From contig CATNCP010000018.1 of the NCBI GenBank assembly GCA_950096615.1, forward strand, positions 1-53,890: a DNA stretch of 53,890 nt, read 5' to 3'. Of this stretch, positions 6,662 through 14,930 are shown piece after piece (the stretch's first letter is position 1; every line of letters begins with the position of its first letter). The translations under genes and the position numbers were made by a program. The notes beneath the pieces were generated by a model, which searched no databases, was not told the origin of the DNA, and saw only the letters and a list, made by a program, of their open reading frames with translations. The DNA comes from an uncultured Kangiella sp. (lineage in GTDB: Bacteria > Pseudomonadota > Gammaproteobacteria > Enterobacterales > Kangiellaceae).

Positions 6662-9301
6662 GTGAGTACGACAGCTAATACAATGACGACGAATGATATA
6701 CGCAAAGCCTTTTTAGAGTTCTTCGAGAAGAATGGTCACAAGGTGGTGGATAGCGCCCCTTTAATCCCAGCCAATGATCCGACTTTATTATTCACCAATG
6801 CCGGAATGGTGCCTTTCAAAGACTGCTTCTTAGGCACTGACAAGCGTTCTTATACGCGAGCGACCAGTTCGCAGCGATGTGTTCGCGCCGGTGGTAAGCA
6901 CAACGATTTGGAAAATGTTGGTTACACTGCGCGTCATCATACCTTTTTCGAAATGCTGGGTAATTTCAGTTTTGGTGATTACTCCAAGAAAGAAGCTATT
7001 CACTACTGTTGGGAGCTACTGACAGAAGTCTTTAAATTGCCGAAAGAAAAGCTATGGGTCACGGTCTACGCCGAAGACGACGAAGCTTATGATATTTGGG
7101 CAAAAGATATCTGCTTTCCAGAAGACCGTATTAGTCGCATTGGCGACAATAAAGGCGAGCGTTATGCGTCTGATAACTTCTGGGCGATGGGTGATACAGG
7201 CCCTTGCGGACCTTGTTCGGAAGTGTTTTATGATCACGGCGAACATATCTGGGGTGGCCCCCCAGGAACTCCAGAGGAAGATGGCGATCGCTATATCGAA
7301 ATCTGGAACTTGGTATTCATGCAATACAACCGTCACAAAGACGGCACCATGGAGCCATTACCTAAGCCTTCCGTCGATACGGGCATGGGTTTGGAGCGTA
7401 TTTCAGCAATTTTGCAGGGCGTTCATAGCAACTATGAAATCGATACTTTCCAATACTTAATTAAGCAAACCGCTGACCTTTTAAACGTTAAAGACTTAGA
7501 CAATAAGTCGTTGCGCGTAATCGCTGACCATATCCGCTCATGTTGTTTCCTCATTCTTGACGGCATCGTGCCAAGCAACGAAGGTCGTGGTTATGTACTG
7601 CGTCGTATTACTCGTCGCGCTATTCGTCATGGGCATCAACTTGGTGCCAAACGTAGTTTCTTCTCTAAGCTCGTTCAGGCTATGGTCGATATCATGGGCG
7701 AAGCCTACCCAGCGTTAAAAGAACAGCAGTCAATTATTGAAGGGGTTTTGGCGAAAGAAGAAGATGCTTTTGCAAAGACCTTGGATAAAGGTATGCAAAT
7801 CCTTGAAGCTGATATAGCCGATATCGCCAATAAAACGATTTCAGGCGAGACAGTGTTTAAGCTGTATGACACTTACGGCTTCCCACAAGATTTAACCGCT
7901 GATATCGCGCGCGAAAAAGGTTTAGAAATTGATTGGGATGGCTTTGAAAAAGCCATGGAAGCACAGCGCGAACGAGCACGTGCTTCGAGCAATTTCGGTG
8001 TCGATTACAATGACTCGCTGACTTTAGAAGAGAAGTCTGAATTTACGGGTTACGACTATTTAAGTCAGCAGGTGAGGGTTGTAAAGCTTTTGAAAGATAG
8101 CGAACCTGTGGACAGCCTTAAAGAAGGCGAGAAGGGTATTGTGATTCTTGAAAAAACGCCTTTTTACGCCGAGTCCGGTGGCCAAGTTGGAGATAAAGGC
8201 TATTTGTATGGATGCGGCGCAAACTTTGTAGTCGAAGATACTCAAAATATTGGTGATGCAATTGCTCATCTGGGTTATGTCGATAAAGGTGACATTACGA
8301 GCGATTCTGAACTAAACGCTAATGTCGACGGCGGGTTGCGTCAAAGCACGATGCGCAACCATTCAGCGACCCATTTACTTCATGCGGCGCTACGCGATGT
8401 ACTCGGCTCGCATGTGCAGCAGAAAGGCTCGTTAAACGATCCTGACCGTTTGCGGTTTGATTTCTCAAACCCTGAAGCTGTGTCGCGCGAAGATTTAGCG
8501 ACCGTTGAACGTATGGTTAACGAAAAAATCTTTGAAAACCACTCGGTAGAAGCTGCAGTGATGTCGATGGATGAAGCCAAAGAGCATGGCGCTATGGCGC
8601 TGTTTGGTGAGAAGTATGGCGACGAAGTTCGTGTATTAACCATGTCGCCGTTTTCTGTTGAGCTTTGTGGCGGAACTCACGTTAAACGCACTGGCGATAT
8701 AGGCCCGTTCAAAATTGTTTCTGAAACGGGTATTGCTGCTGGCGTTCGACGCATTGAAGCGATTACTGGTGAAAAGGCTGTTGCTTGGATGCAGCAATCT
8801 GAAAGTAAGTTCCACAATTTAGGTAAGTTATTAAAAACTGACCCTGCGCAGTCCGTGGAAAAAGTTGAGCAGCTGCTAGACAAGTCAAAGCAGCTTGAGA
8901 AACAGATCCACCAGCTACAAAGTAAATTAGCGTCTAGCCAAGGTAGTGACTTAGCTTCGAACGCTGAAGACGTTAATGGTGTAAAATTGCTGGTTGCTAA
9001 GCTAGAAGGTGTTGAGCCAAAAGCTTTGCGTGATATGCAAGATCAATTGAAGAACAAACTCGGTTCTAGCATCGTTGTGTTAGGTATAGCGGGCGATGAC
9101 AAAGTGAGTTTAATTGCTGGTGTTAGTAAAGATTTAATCTCCAAAGTAAAGGCGGGTGACCTTATTAAAATGGTTGCTGAGCAAGTGGGGGGCAAGGGCG
9201 GTGGCCGCCCTGATATGGCGCAGGCCGGCGGCAAAGATCCTGCAGCATTACCAGCAGCGCTTGATTCCGTGAAGCCGTGGGTTTTAGACAAACTTGCTTA
9301 A
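6662..9301 (+). CDS. alaS: alanine--tRNA ligase
   Basis: Class II synthetase that charges tRNA-Ala, 879 residues (E. coli 876). N-terminal aminoacylation core with RxxF..F..NGH and [10 protein letters not shown]; an editing domain with zinc ligands His567, His571, Cys669 and His673 (HSATH and CGGTH motifs); a coiled-coil near 715-750; and a C-Ala domain ending in [15 protein letters not shown]. The start is GTG 6662 with AAAAGG at 6646-6651; an in-frame ATG at 6683 lacks a ribosome site and would remove only seven residues. Upstream of csrA, as in E. coli. Confidence 0.98.
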   Translation: MSTTANTMTTNDIRKAFLEFFEKNGHKVVDSAPLIPANDPTLLFTNAGMVPFKDCFLGTDKRSYTRATSSQRCVRAGGKHNDLENVGYTARHHTFFEMLGNFSFGDYSKKEAIHYCWELLTEVFKLPKEKLWVTVYAEDDEAYDIWAKDICFPEDRISRIGDNKGERYASDNFWAMGDTGPCGPCSEVFYDHGEHIWGGPPGTPEEDGDRYIEIWNLVFMQYNRHKDGTMEPLPKPSVDTGMGLERISAILQGVHSNYEIDTFQYLIKQTADLLNVKDLDNKSLRVIADHIRSCCFLILDGIVPSNEGRGYVLRRITRRAIRHGHQLGAKRSFFSKLVQAMVDIMGEAYPALKEQQSIIEGVLAKEEDAFAKTLDKGMQILEADIADIANKTISGETVFKLYDTYGFPQDLTADIAREKGLEIDWDGFEKAMEAQRERARASSNFGVDYNDSLTLEEKSEFTGYDYLSQQVRVVKLLKDSEPVDSLKEGEKGIVILEKTPFYAESGGQVGDKGYLYGCGANFVVEDTQNIGDAIAHLGYVDKGDITSDSELNANVDGGLRQSTMRNHSATHLLHAALRDVLGSHVQQKGSLNDPDRLRFDFSNPEAVSREDLATVERMVNEKIFENHSVEAAVMSMDEAKEHGAMALFGEKYGDEVRVLTMSPFSVELCGGTHVKRTGDIGPFKIVSETGIAAGVRRIEAITGEKAVAWMQQSESKFHNLGKLLKTDPAQSVEKVEQLLDKSKQLEKQIHQLQSKLASSQGSDLASNAEDVNGVKLLVAKLEGVEPKALRDMQDQLKNKLGSSIVVLGIAGDDKVSLIAGVSKDLISKVKAGDLIKMVAEQVGGKGGGRPDMAQAGGKDPAALPAALDSVKPWVLDKLA

Positions 9302-9489
9302 ACTTCAAGGATATACATTTGAATTTGAACACGGTATTCTTGTAACAGAAAGTATTTTTGTGACTGGATGCGCAAAAGTATAGTTTTGAAAGCGATTTAT
9401 TGATAGAATTCGCGACTTCCGACGTTAGTGTCGGCTTTCTTTACATGAAATATTTTTTGTATTTGTAGATTTAAAATTTGTAGATAGTG

Positions 9490-9541
9490 GAGAGCGGCTT
9501 GGATTCAGCCAGGGATGCTCTCTAGGATAGAGGAGACTGGA
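9490..9541 (+). promoter_or_regulatory. folded, GGA-rich csrA leader, probable CsrA autoregulation sites
   Basis: An outer stem GAGAGC (9490-9495) / GCTCTC (9517-9522) encloses an inner hairpin GGCT (9496-9499) / AGCC (9507-9510) whose loop exposes GGA at 9501-9503. Further GGA triplets occur at 9513-9515, 9525-9527, 9532-9534 and 9539-9541, including the Shine-Dalgarno AGGAG at 9531-9535. GGA in loops and over the ribosome site is the known CsrA target pattern, so autorepression of translation is likely. Confidence 0.7.
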
Positions 9542-9769
9542 ATGTTAATTTTGACTAGACGTGTCGGCGAAACGCTGATGATTGGTGATGAGATCACTGT
9601 AACGGTACTGGGTGTTAAAGGTAACCAAGTACGTATCGGTATTAATGCACCAAAAGAAGTCGCTGTTCACCGTGAAGAAATCTATTTGCGTATTCAACAT
9701 GAAAAGCAAATGGAGAATTACCAACCAAATCAACCAGGTAATAATTCAGACGACGACTATAATTATTAA
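9542..9769 (+). CDS. csrA: carbon storage regulator CsrA
   Basis: Post-transcriptional regulator that binds GGA motifs in mRNA leaders. The first 50 residues, beginning [16 protein letters not shown] and with the RNA-contact region around VAVHREEIY, are canonical. At 75 residues it is longer than E. coli CsrA (61), with a Pro/Asn/Asp-rich tail. The start is ATG 9542 with AGGAG six bases upstream; a longer in-frame start at 9515 would lie within the folded leader. It follows alaS by 240 bp and precedes tRNA-Ser, a conserved arrangement. Confidence 0.98.
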   Translation: MLILTRRVGETLMIGDEITVTVLGVKGNQVRIGINAPKEVAVHREEIYLRIQHEKQMENYQPNQPGNNSDDDYNY

Positions 9770-9788
9770 AAAAAGTTGGATTGGAGTG

Positions 9789-9816
9789 TTGCATTTTATC
9801 CTGAATAAGGTAACAT
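9789..9816 (+). promoter_or_regulatory. tRNA-Ser promoter
   Basis: TTGCAT at 9789-9794 and TAACAT at 9811-9816, 16 bp apart, followed by a GC-rich segment (about 9818-9826) of the kind that makes stable-RNA promoters growth-rate responsive. The mature tRNA begins 15 bp after the -10. Confidence 0.6.
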
Positions 9817-9831
9817 TCCGTCCGCGTCAAC

Positions 9832-9922
9832 GGTGAGGTGGCCGAGCGGCTGAAGGCGCTCCCCTGCTAAGGGAGTATACCCTAATCCGGTATCGAGGGT
9901 TCGAATCCCTCCCTCACCGCCA
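9832..9922 (+). tRNA. tRNA-Ser (anticodon GCU)
   Basis: A 91-nt class II tRNA. Acceptor GGTGAGG pairs with CCTCACC (9912-9918), followed by discriminator G and encoded CCA (9920-9922). The anticodon loop CTGCTAA gives GCU, which reads AGC/AGU serine codons. There is a long variable arm, and the T loop is TTCGAAT. Confidence 0.98.
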
Positions 9923-9988
9923 TTATTTACTTACACAGTGAATAATGACGGAGAAACTTAAAAGCGACTGATTTTTAAACGCTTTTTT
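9921..9988 (+). terminator. two hairpins downstream of tRNA-Ser
   Basis: CATTATTTAC (9921-9930) pairs with GTGAATAATG (9938-9947) with one wobble pair, starting within the CCA. Then AAAAGCG (9960-9966) pairs with CGCTTTT (9980-9986), ending in a T run. The second is the probable terminator; the first may guide 3' processing. Confidence 0.55.
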
Positions 9989-10037
9989 AGTTTCGAAAAG
10001 AAGCAAAAAACTTTTAAGAAATTATTTAAAAAGTTCG

Positions 10038-10065
10038 TTGACTTCTAAAAAGCGGGTGGCATAAT
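10038..10065 (+). promoter_or_regulatory. tRNA-Arg promoter
   Basis: TTGACT at 10038-10043 and CATAAT at 10060-10065 with 16-bp spacing, AT-rich DNA upstream and a GC-rich ACGCCCC segment after the -10. The pattern matches the tRNA-Asp promoter at 45906. Confidence 0.8.
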
Positions 10066-10082
10066 ACGCCCCACAAAACGAT

Positions 10083-10159
10083 GCGCGTGTAGCTCAGTTG
10101 GATAGAGTACCTGGCTACGAACCAGGCGGTCGGAGGTTCGAATCCTTCCACGCGCGCCA
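10083..10159 (+). tRNA. tRNA-Arg (anticodon ACG)
   Basis: 77 nt. Acceptor GCGCGTG pairs with CACGCGC (10149-10155), then discriminator G and encoded CCA. The anticodon loop CTACGAA gives ACG (modified to ICG), which reads CGU/CGC/CGA. D loop and T loop (GGTTCGAAT) are normal. It has its own promoter and terminator. Confidence 0.98.
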
Positions 10160-10166
10160 TTATTTG

Positions 10167-10195
10167 AAAACCTCGCTACGGCGGGGTTTTTTATT
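10167..10195 (+). terminator. tRNA-Arg terminator
   Basis: AAAACCTCGC (10167-10176) pairs with GCGGGGTTTT (10181-10190) around TACG, with one G-U pair, and the T run continues to 10192. Confidence 0.85.
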
Positions 10196-10452
10196 GCGTA
10201 TATTAAAGTGGTGCTCAAGAACCTTCGACCGTACCAATGGCATTTCCTACGGTCACAGGAGGAGTTCGACAAAGCACGAAGTGCTTTGCATATCGGAGGC
10301 GTAGCCGACGATTACCCGAAGGGCAAGGAGCAAAGCGACGCAGTAATCCTTCACCAATATTTGCTCCTGCAAATTTGGATTTCTCGCCATACATGGCGGT
10401 CACACCGCGCCATTATTCGAAAAGGCTTCCAAGAAATTGGAAGCCTTTTTTC
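10196..10452 (+). repeat. noncoding hairpin chain ending in a copy of the tRNA-Arg 3' flank and a terminator
   Basis: No credible gene. Short hairpins follow one another: AAAGCAC-GAA-GTGCTTT (10271-10287), TCGG..CCGA near 10292-10307, CCC-GAA-GGG (10315-10323), AGGA..TCCT (10326-10350) and CGCCAT-AC-ATGGCG (10385-10398). At about 10408-10424 the sequence CGCGCCATTATTCGAAAA nearly repeats the end of tRNA-Arg plus its flank (10152-10170). The block ends in a strong terminator, with AAAAGGCTTCCAA (10420-10432) paired to TTGGAAGCCTTTT (10437-10449). This looks like a repeated extragenic element or the remnant of a deleted tRNA unit. Confidence 0.6.
10326..10350 (+). repeat. 25-nt repeat, copy 1 (AGGA..TCCT ends)
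   Basis: Matches 10562-10586 at 23 of 25 positions. Its core is CAAAGCGACGCAG, and the ends AGGA and TCCT are complementary, so each copy can fold on itself. Confidence 0.75.
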
Positions 10453-10695
10453 GTTGCACGAGATAAAAGATGAGAACCTCCGGAGAGGTTCGGCTGAGCA
10501 GCATTATCGTGTGACAACATTGGTTTGTTCTGTTAAAAGTCTGCATAAGGACTAAAAAACTAGGAACAAAGCGACGCAGCAATCCTCCTTCTATTATTGC
10601 ATCCATACCGATTACCCAAGTTAGGGGCTATCCTATAAATTATGTAGAATGATCACAGTCAGTCCTACCCACGAAGGTATTAAAGGAGTTGAAGC
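10453..10695 (+). other. noncoding remainder before the flavodoxin-like gene
   Basis: Holds a perfect 7-bp hairpin GAACCTC-CGGA-GAGGTTC at 10474-10491, copy 2 of the 25-nt repeat at 10562-10586, and the ribosome site AAAGGAG just before the gene at 10696. I see nothing else; short open frames in all directions here overlap one another and lack ribosome sites. Confidence 0.5.
10562..10586 (+). repeat. 25-nt repeat, copy 2
   Basis: Second copy of the element at 10326-10350, differing at two bases. Confidence 0.75.
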
Positions 10696-11412
10696 ATGTC
10701 TAATTTCTCACATTTGAATGCGTTATTCATCAATACATCATTAAAGAAAAAAGCAGGTGATAGCCATACGCGGTTACTCCTTAATGCTTCTGCGGATATC
10801 ATGATGAAGAATGGTGTCGCGGTAGAACATTTGCATTTAGCAGAGCACGAAGTTCCACCCGGTGTTTATCCCGATATGACTGAGCATGGTTGGCAGCAGG
10901 ACGAGTGGCCAGAACTTTGGGAAAAGGTTAAAGCCGCGGACATTCTTATCGTAGGCACGCCACTTTGGCTCGGCGAGGAAAGTTCTATATGCCGTATCTT
11001 AATCGAACGCTTATATGCGATGTCTGGTGAGTTAAACGACAAAGGACAGTCGATTTATTATGGAAAGGTTGGTGGTAGCGTTATTACCGGAAATGAAGAT
11101 GGTATTAAACATACCGCGATGACGATTGGCTATGCCTTAAATCATTTAGGTTATACCACGCCGCCGCAAGCGGATTGCGGTTGGATCGGGGAAGCTGGAC
11201 CAGGTCCTTCTTATGGTGACGAAAAAGAAAACGGTAAGCGCGTTGGGTTTGATAATGATTTTACGCAACGTAACACAACTATTATGACATGGAACTGCAT
11301 GCACCTCGCGAAGATGCTCAAGGACTCAGGAGGGATACCCAATGAAGGAAATAACCGGAAGGCTTGGGAAGCCGGAGAGCGGTTTGGGTTTGAAAATCCG
11401 ACAGAAAAATAA
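10696..11412 (+). CDS. NADPH-dependent FMN reductase-like flavoprotein
   Basis: A 238-residue flavodoxin-fold protein. The first strand plus phosphate-binding loop (ALFINTSLKKKAGDSHT) and the IVGTPLWLGEESSICRILIERL segment match the FMN_red/flavodoxin-like NAD(P)H reductase superfamily, which uses FMN to reduce quinones, flavins or nitro compounds in the cytoplasm. The insertion and C-terminal 60 residues (GEAGPGPSYGDE..) mark it as a non-WrbA subgroup. A good ribosome site, AAAGGAG, sits before ATG 10696. It converges with ohr across a shared terminator. The substrate cannot be inferred. Confidence 0.85.
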   Translation: MSNFSHLNALFINTSLKKKAGDSHTRLLLNASADIMMKNGVAVEHLHLAEHEVPPGVYPDMTEHGWQQDEWPELWEKVKAADILIVGTPLWLGEESSICRILIERLYAMSGELNDKGQSIYYGKVGGSVITGNEDGIKHTAMTIGYALNHLGYTTPPQADCGWIGEAGPGPSYGDEKENGKRVGFDNDFTQRNTTIMTWNCMHLAKMLKDSGGIPNEGNNRKAWEAGERFGFENPTEK

Positions 11413-11432
11413 TTATCTTTATCTACGATTAA

Positions 11433-11460
11433 AAAAAGCACGGTGGTTGCCGTGCTTTTT
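11433..11460. terminator. bidirectional terminator between the reductase and ohr
   Basis: AAAAAGCACGG (11433-11443) pairs perfectly with CCGTGCTTTTT (11450-11460), with A and T runs on the two sides so that it can work in both directions. Confidence 0.9.
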
Positions 11461-11482
11461 ATTTTACTTGGTGAATGTTTAA

Positions 11483-11911
11483 TTAAACAACTTTCAATCT
11501 AACATCAACGCCGCCACGAGTAGCATTTGAGTAAGGGCAAACCTGATGAGCTTTTTCAACAAGTGATTCTGCATCAGCCTTATTCATGCCTGGGATCGAG
11601 ACTTGCAGTTCGACATCAATAGCAAAGCCGCCATCGGTCGGGCCAATACCGACTTCACCCGTAACTGTCGTGTCTTCTGGTAGCTTTATCTTTTCTTGGC
11701 CAGCGACGTGTTGCATGGCGCCGATAAAGCAAGCTGAGTAACCAGCTGCGAACAACTGCTCAGGGTTGGTACCGTCGCCGCCATCACCGCCAAGTTCTTT
11801 CGGCGTCGATAAATTTACGCTTAGTTTACCGTCTGCTGACTTCGCAGAACCAGCACGACCACCTGTGGCCGTCGCTTTAGTTTTATAGGCTATTTCACTA
11901 GGTTGTTTCAT
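11483..11911 (-). CDS. ohr: organic hydroperoxide resistance protein (Ohr/OsmC family)
   Basis: Thiol peroxidase that reduces organic and fatty-acid hydroperoxides with lipoyl-dependent recycling. 142 residues with the two redox cysteines Cys61 (AAGYSACF) and Cys125 ([15 protein letters not shown]), the partner Arg20 and Glu51, and the [15 protein letters not shown] turn typical of Ohr rather than OsmC. It starts 12 bp after the alcohol dehydrogenase gene and is surely in its operon. No OhrR-type MarR repressor is adjacent. Confidence 0.96.
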   Translation of the reverse strand: MKQPSEIAYKTKATATGGRAGSAKSADGKLSVNLSTPKELGGDGGDGTNPEQLFAAGYSACFIGAMQHVAGQEKIKLPEDTTVTGEVGIGPTDGGFAIDVELQVSIPGMNKADAESLVEKAHQVCPYSNATRGGVDVRLKVV

Positions 11912-11923
11912 AATTCATTCTCC

Positions 11924-12970
11924 TTAAGCTTGTAGTGATTTCATATCAATAACGAAACGATATTTTACATCCGAGTCCATAACTCGTTGGTAAGCTGTGT
12001 TGACGTCCTGCATGTCGATCATTTCGACATCAGAAACGATGTCGTGCTCCGCACAAAAGTCTAGCATTTCTTGAGTTTCTGCGATGCCGCCAATTAATGA
12101 CCCTGCGATACGTTTACGACCTAAAATTAAACCGCCGCCATGTAGATCTGGAAGAGGGTTTAGAGCGCCGACAAGAACCATTGTCGCATCACGCTTTAAT
12201 AGTCCAACATAAGGATTTAAGTCGTGCGATACAGGGACTGTGTTCAGAATAAAGTCGAATGAGCCTGCATGTTCTTTCATCGCATCTTCATCTTTCGAAA
12301 CAAGAACTTCGTTAGCCCCAAGTCGTTTAGCGTCTGCACCTTTTTCTGGCGAGGTCGTAATCATGACAACATCAGCGCCCATGGCATTGGCGAGTTTTAC
12401 GCCCATGTGTCCGAGGCCACCTAAGCCAACGACACCGACTTTATCGCCTTTCTTGACGTTCCACTGGCGGAGCGGGGAATAAGTTGTAATACCGGCGCAT
12501 AGCAATGGTGCTACGGCTTTGGTGTCGAGCTTTTCTGAAACATTGAGTACGAACTTTTGGTCGACAACGATATCGTTGGAGTAACCACCATGGGTACGAC
12601 CGCCTGAAATCGGATCGTCACTGCCATAAGTCATGATGGCACCGTTTTCACAATACTGCTCTAAGTCGTCATCACAGGCGCTGCAAGACTGACAAGAGTC
12701 GACCATGCAACCAACACCGACTAGCTGGCCTTCTTTGAAGTTAGAAACGTTTGAACCGACTTTAGTCACTCGACCAACGATTTCGTGGCCTGGAACAACA
12801 GGGTAGACCGTACCACCCCAGTCATTATGAGCGGTGTGAATGTCGCTATGGCAAACACCACAGTATTCGATATCAATTTGTACGTCGTCGGGTTTTACCT
12901 CGCGACGCTCAATCTCGAGTGGACCTAAGTCCGAATCTGCTGATTGTGCTGCATATGCTGCTGTTTTCAT
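11924..12970 (-). CDS. yahK: zinc-dependent NAD(P) alcohol/aldehyde dehydrogenase, YahK-like
   Basis: Medium-chain dehydrogenase that interconverts aldehydes and alcohols. 348 residues. Catalytic zinc ligands Cys37, His62-Glu63 (GHEIVG) and Cys158 (LLCAGITTYSPLR); structural zinc cysteines 93, 96, 99 and 107; nucleotide-binding GLGGLGHMG near 182-190. Long stretches recall E. coli YahK, a broad NADPH aldehyde reductase of the cinnamyl-alcohol type. TTAGGAG lies before the ATG. Two TATAAT-like boxes lie about 40 and 60 bp upstream on the same strand. Its operon with ohr suggests clearance of lipid-peroxide aldehydes (inference). Confidence 0.93.
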   Translation of the reverse strand: MKTAAYAAQSADSDLGPLEIERREVKPDDVQIDIEYCGVCHSDIHTAHNDWGGTVYPVVPGHEIVGRVTKVGSNVSNFKEGQLVGVGCMVDSCQSCSACDDDLEQYCENGAIMTYGSDDPISGGRTHGGYSNDIVVDQKFVLNVSEKLDTKAVAPLLCAGITTYSPLRQWNVKKGDKVGVVGLGGLGHMGVKLANAMGADVVMITTSPEKGADAKRLGANEVLVSKDEDAMKEHAGSFDFILNTVPVSHDLNPYVGLLKRDATMVLVGALNPLPDLHGGGLILGRKRIAGSLIGGIAETQEMLDFCAEHDIVSDVEMIDMQDVNTAYQRVMDSDVKYRFVIDMKSLQA

Positions 12971-13289
12971 TATTTCTCCTAAGAAAGTGTTGGGAGTGTT
13001 GTACGATTATAGCGCTAATCAATTATAGTGCTTTGGGATGAAAGTTTTGTATAAACAATCATCACCTTGGCTTACTATAATTATTGGGGTAAATACCACA
13101 TTCTCAAATATACAGTGTGTATCGACCGTTTAAACCAGTCTATCGATTAGATCGTAATCACAACTTACTTTGCACATCTTCACAATGTTTTCACCGACTT
13201 GCTTTATGATTTGTGATCAGACATCGTTGTGGTGATAGGCTCTTGTGTTCAAAGGCGGTGCTTTTAGATAAATTTGTGCAGAGGCATTT
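12971..13289. other. 319-bp divergent control region, dehydrogenase/photolyase
   Basis: Leftward promoter elements: two CTATAAT copies on the minus strand (near 13012 and 13026). Near 13146-13160 is a palindrome GATTA-GATCG-TAATC, a candidate regulator site for the rightward photolyase gene. I see no gene. No LexA box or clear light-regulator (LitR) site could be identified by eye. Confidence 0.45.
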
Positions 13290-14837
13290 GTGAAGAAGAT
13301 ATATTGTGAAATTAGGCTCATTCTGGGTGATCAGTTAAATGCCCAGCATAGTTGGTTTGATGAGAAGGATGCAGATTGTTTGTACGTGATTGCTGAGCTG
13401 CACCAAGAAGCTCAGTACGTAAAACATCATGTGCAGAAAGTTTGCGCTTTTTTCCATGCTATGGGGAGCTTTGCTGGTGCATTAAATAAAGCTGGTCACG
13501 ATTGTTTGCACTTAACGTTAGACGATACTAAGGAATATGACGATTTAACGGACCTTGTGTACGCATTGTGCGAAAAGTATAAAGCAGAAACTTTTTCATA
13601 CCAGCTGCCAGACGAATATCGCTTAAGAGAGCAGATGAAGGCGATTAAGTTTGACGGTGTGACCGTAAAAGCATTCAGCACAGAGCATTTTTTGCTCGAA
13701 GAAGCAGAGTTCTCGCAGTACTTTAAGAAAGATAAGCACAACAGAATGGAGAGCTTTTATCGCAAGATGCGTAAAAGGTACTCGGTTTTGATGGATGGCG
13801 ATTCACCGCTGGGAGGCGATTGGAATTATGACCAAAAGAACCGTAACACACTGAAAAAGTCGGATCTTGAAGCTATTCCCGAGCCCTTAGTCTTTGCGAA
13901 TGACGTCAGTGATATTTTAAAGCGGCTAGAGCGGCATAACATTAAAACCTTTGGTAATGCTCATCAATCGCTATTATGGCCGACCACAAGGAAGCAGGCT
14001 CGGAAACTATTAAAACACTTCTGTGAAATCTGCTTGCCTCGCTTCGGTCAGTTTCAGGATGCAATGACTCAAGCGTCTGAGCATAAATGGTCTTTGTACC
14101 ACTCAAGGCTTTCTTTTGCCCTTAATGCGAAAATTCTGTCGCCAAAAGAAGTCATATCTACAGCAATAAAAGCATTTGAGCAGAGCGATAACATTGACAT
14201 TGCCCAGATCGAGGGATTCGTTAGGCAAATTATTGGCTGGCGCGAATTTGTCCGCGGTATTTACTGGACCCATGAAGACTACTGCGCAAAGAATTACTTT
14301 AATGCAAAGCGTAAACTTCCCGGCTATTTTTGGACGGGAGAGACAAAAATGCGCTGCTTGTCCGAGGCGATAACCCAGTCGCTCGATTACGCTTATGCAC
14401 ACCACATCCAGCGACTGATGATCACGGGTAACTTTTGCTTACTGACGGAAATTGACCCCGATCAAGTCGACGATTGGTATCTGGGTATTTATGTGGATGC
14501 GATAGAGTGGGTTGAGATGCCTAACACTCGTGGAATGAGCCAGTTCGCAGACGGCGGTATTATTGCTACCAAGCCTTACGCTGCCAGTGCTAACTATGTC
14601 CATAAAATGAGCGACTATTGTCAGGACTGTGATTATTCTCATAAAGAAAAGCACTCAGAAAATGCTTGTCCTCTCAATAGTTTGTACTGGCGCTTTATTG
14701 CTCACAATGAAGGAAAGCTAAGTCAAAATCATAGAATGAACATGATATATAATGTGTGGAATAAGAAGGCTCAAGAAGAAAAAGAGCAAATTTTGAACAA
14801 AGCAGCTGGGGTTTTGAGAAATATCGAGTCTTTATAG
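13290..14837 (+). CDS. FeS-containing prokaryotic (6-4) photolyase/cryptochrome (DPRP, CryPro/PhrB type)
   Basis: Flavoprotein of the deoxyribodipyrimidine photolyase-related family, which repairs (6-4) UV photoproducts. 515 residues beginning with the family signature RLILGDQLNAQHSWF. The four [4Fe-4S] cysteines are Cys356, Cys444, Cys447 and Cys460. Their spacing (88, 3, 13) is the same as in Agrobacterium PhrB (350, 438, 441, 454). The FAD-binding C-terminal region has RQIIGWREFVRGIYW and WVEMPNTRGMSQFADGG. The GTG start at 13290 has GAGG about five bases upstream. It stands alone between the dehydrogenase-ohr operon and rmuC. A light-sensing role is possible, as known members combine repair and sensing. 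Confidence 0.95.
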   Translation: MKKIYCEIRLILGDQLNAQHSWFDEKDADCLYVIAELHQEAQYVKHHVQKVCAFFHAMGSFAGALNKAGHDCLHLTLDDTKEYDDLTDLVYALCEKYKAETFSYQLPDEYRLREQMKAIKFDGVTVKAFSTEHFLLEEAEFSQYFKKDKHNRMESFYRKMRKRYSVLMDGDSPLGGDWNYDQKNRNTLKKSDLEAIPEPLVFANDVSDILKRLERHNIKTFGNAHQSLLWPTTRKQARKLLKHFCEICLPRFGQFQDAMTQASEHKWSLYHSRLSFALNAKILSPKEVISTAIKAFEQSDNIDIAQIEGFVRQIIGWREFVRGIYWTHEDYCAKNYFNAKRKLPGYFWTGETKMRCLSEAITQSLDYAYAHHIQRLMITGNFCLLTEIDPDQVDDWYLGIYVDAIEWVEMPNTRGMSQFADGGIIATKPYAASANYVHKMSDYCQDCDYSHKEKHSENACPLNSLYWRFIAHNEGKLSQNHRMNMIYNVWNKKAQEEKEQILNKAAGVLRNIESL

Positions 14838-14930
14838 CTTAATATTCGTTGAAGCTGCCGGTATCAAGCACTACTTTTTTATGGTGATTTTGTTACACTT
14901 ACTGAATATTATTATTCATAGAACATTGTA

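Noticed and set aside
7052-7460. Open frames inside alaS on both strands
   Set aside because: They lie within the aminoacylation core and have no motifs or ribosome sites.
9832-10159. tRNA-associated integrated element
   Set aside because: No integrase, phage gene or direct att repeat pair is present; only a short copy of the tRNA-Arg 3' flank is seen.
10045-10606. Several overlapping open frames of 60-115 codons on both strands
   Set aside because: They overlap tRNA-Arg, the hairpins and each other, lack ribosome sites and domains; the region is structured and noncoding.
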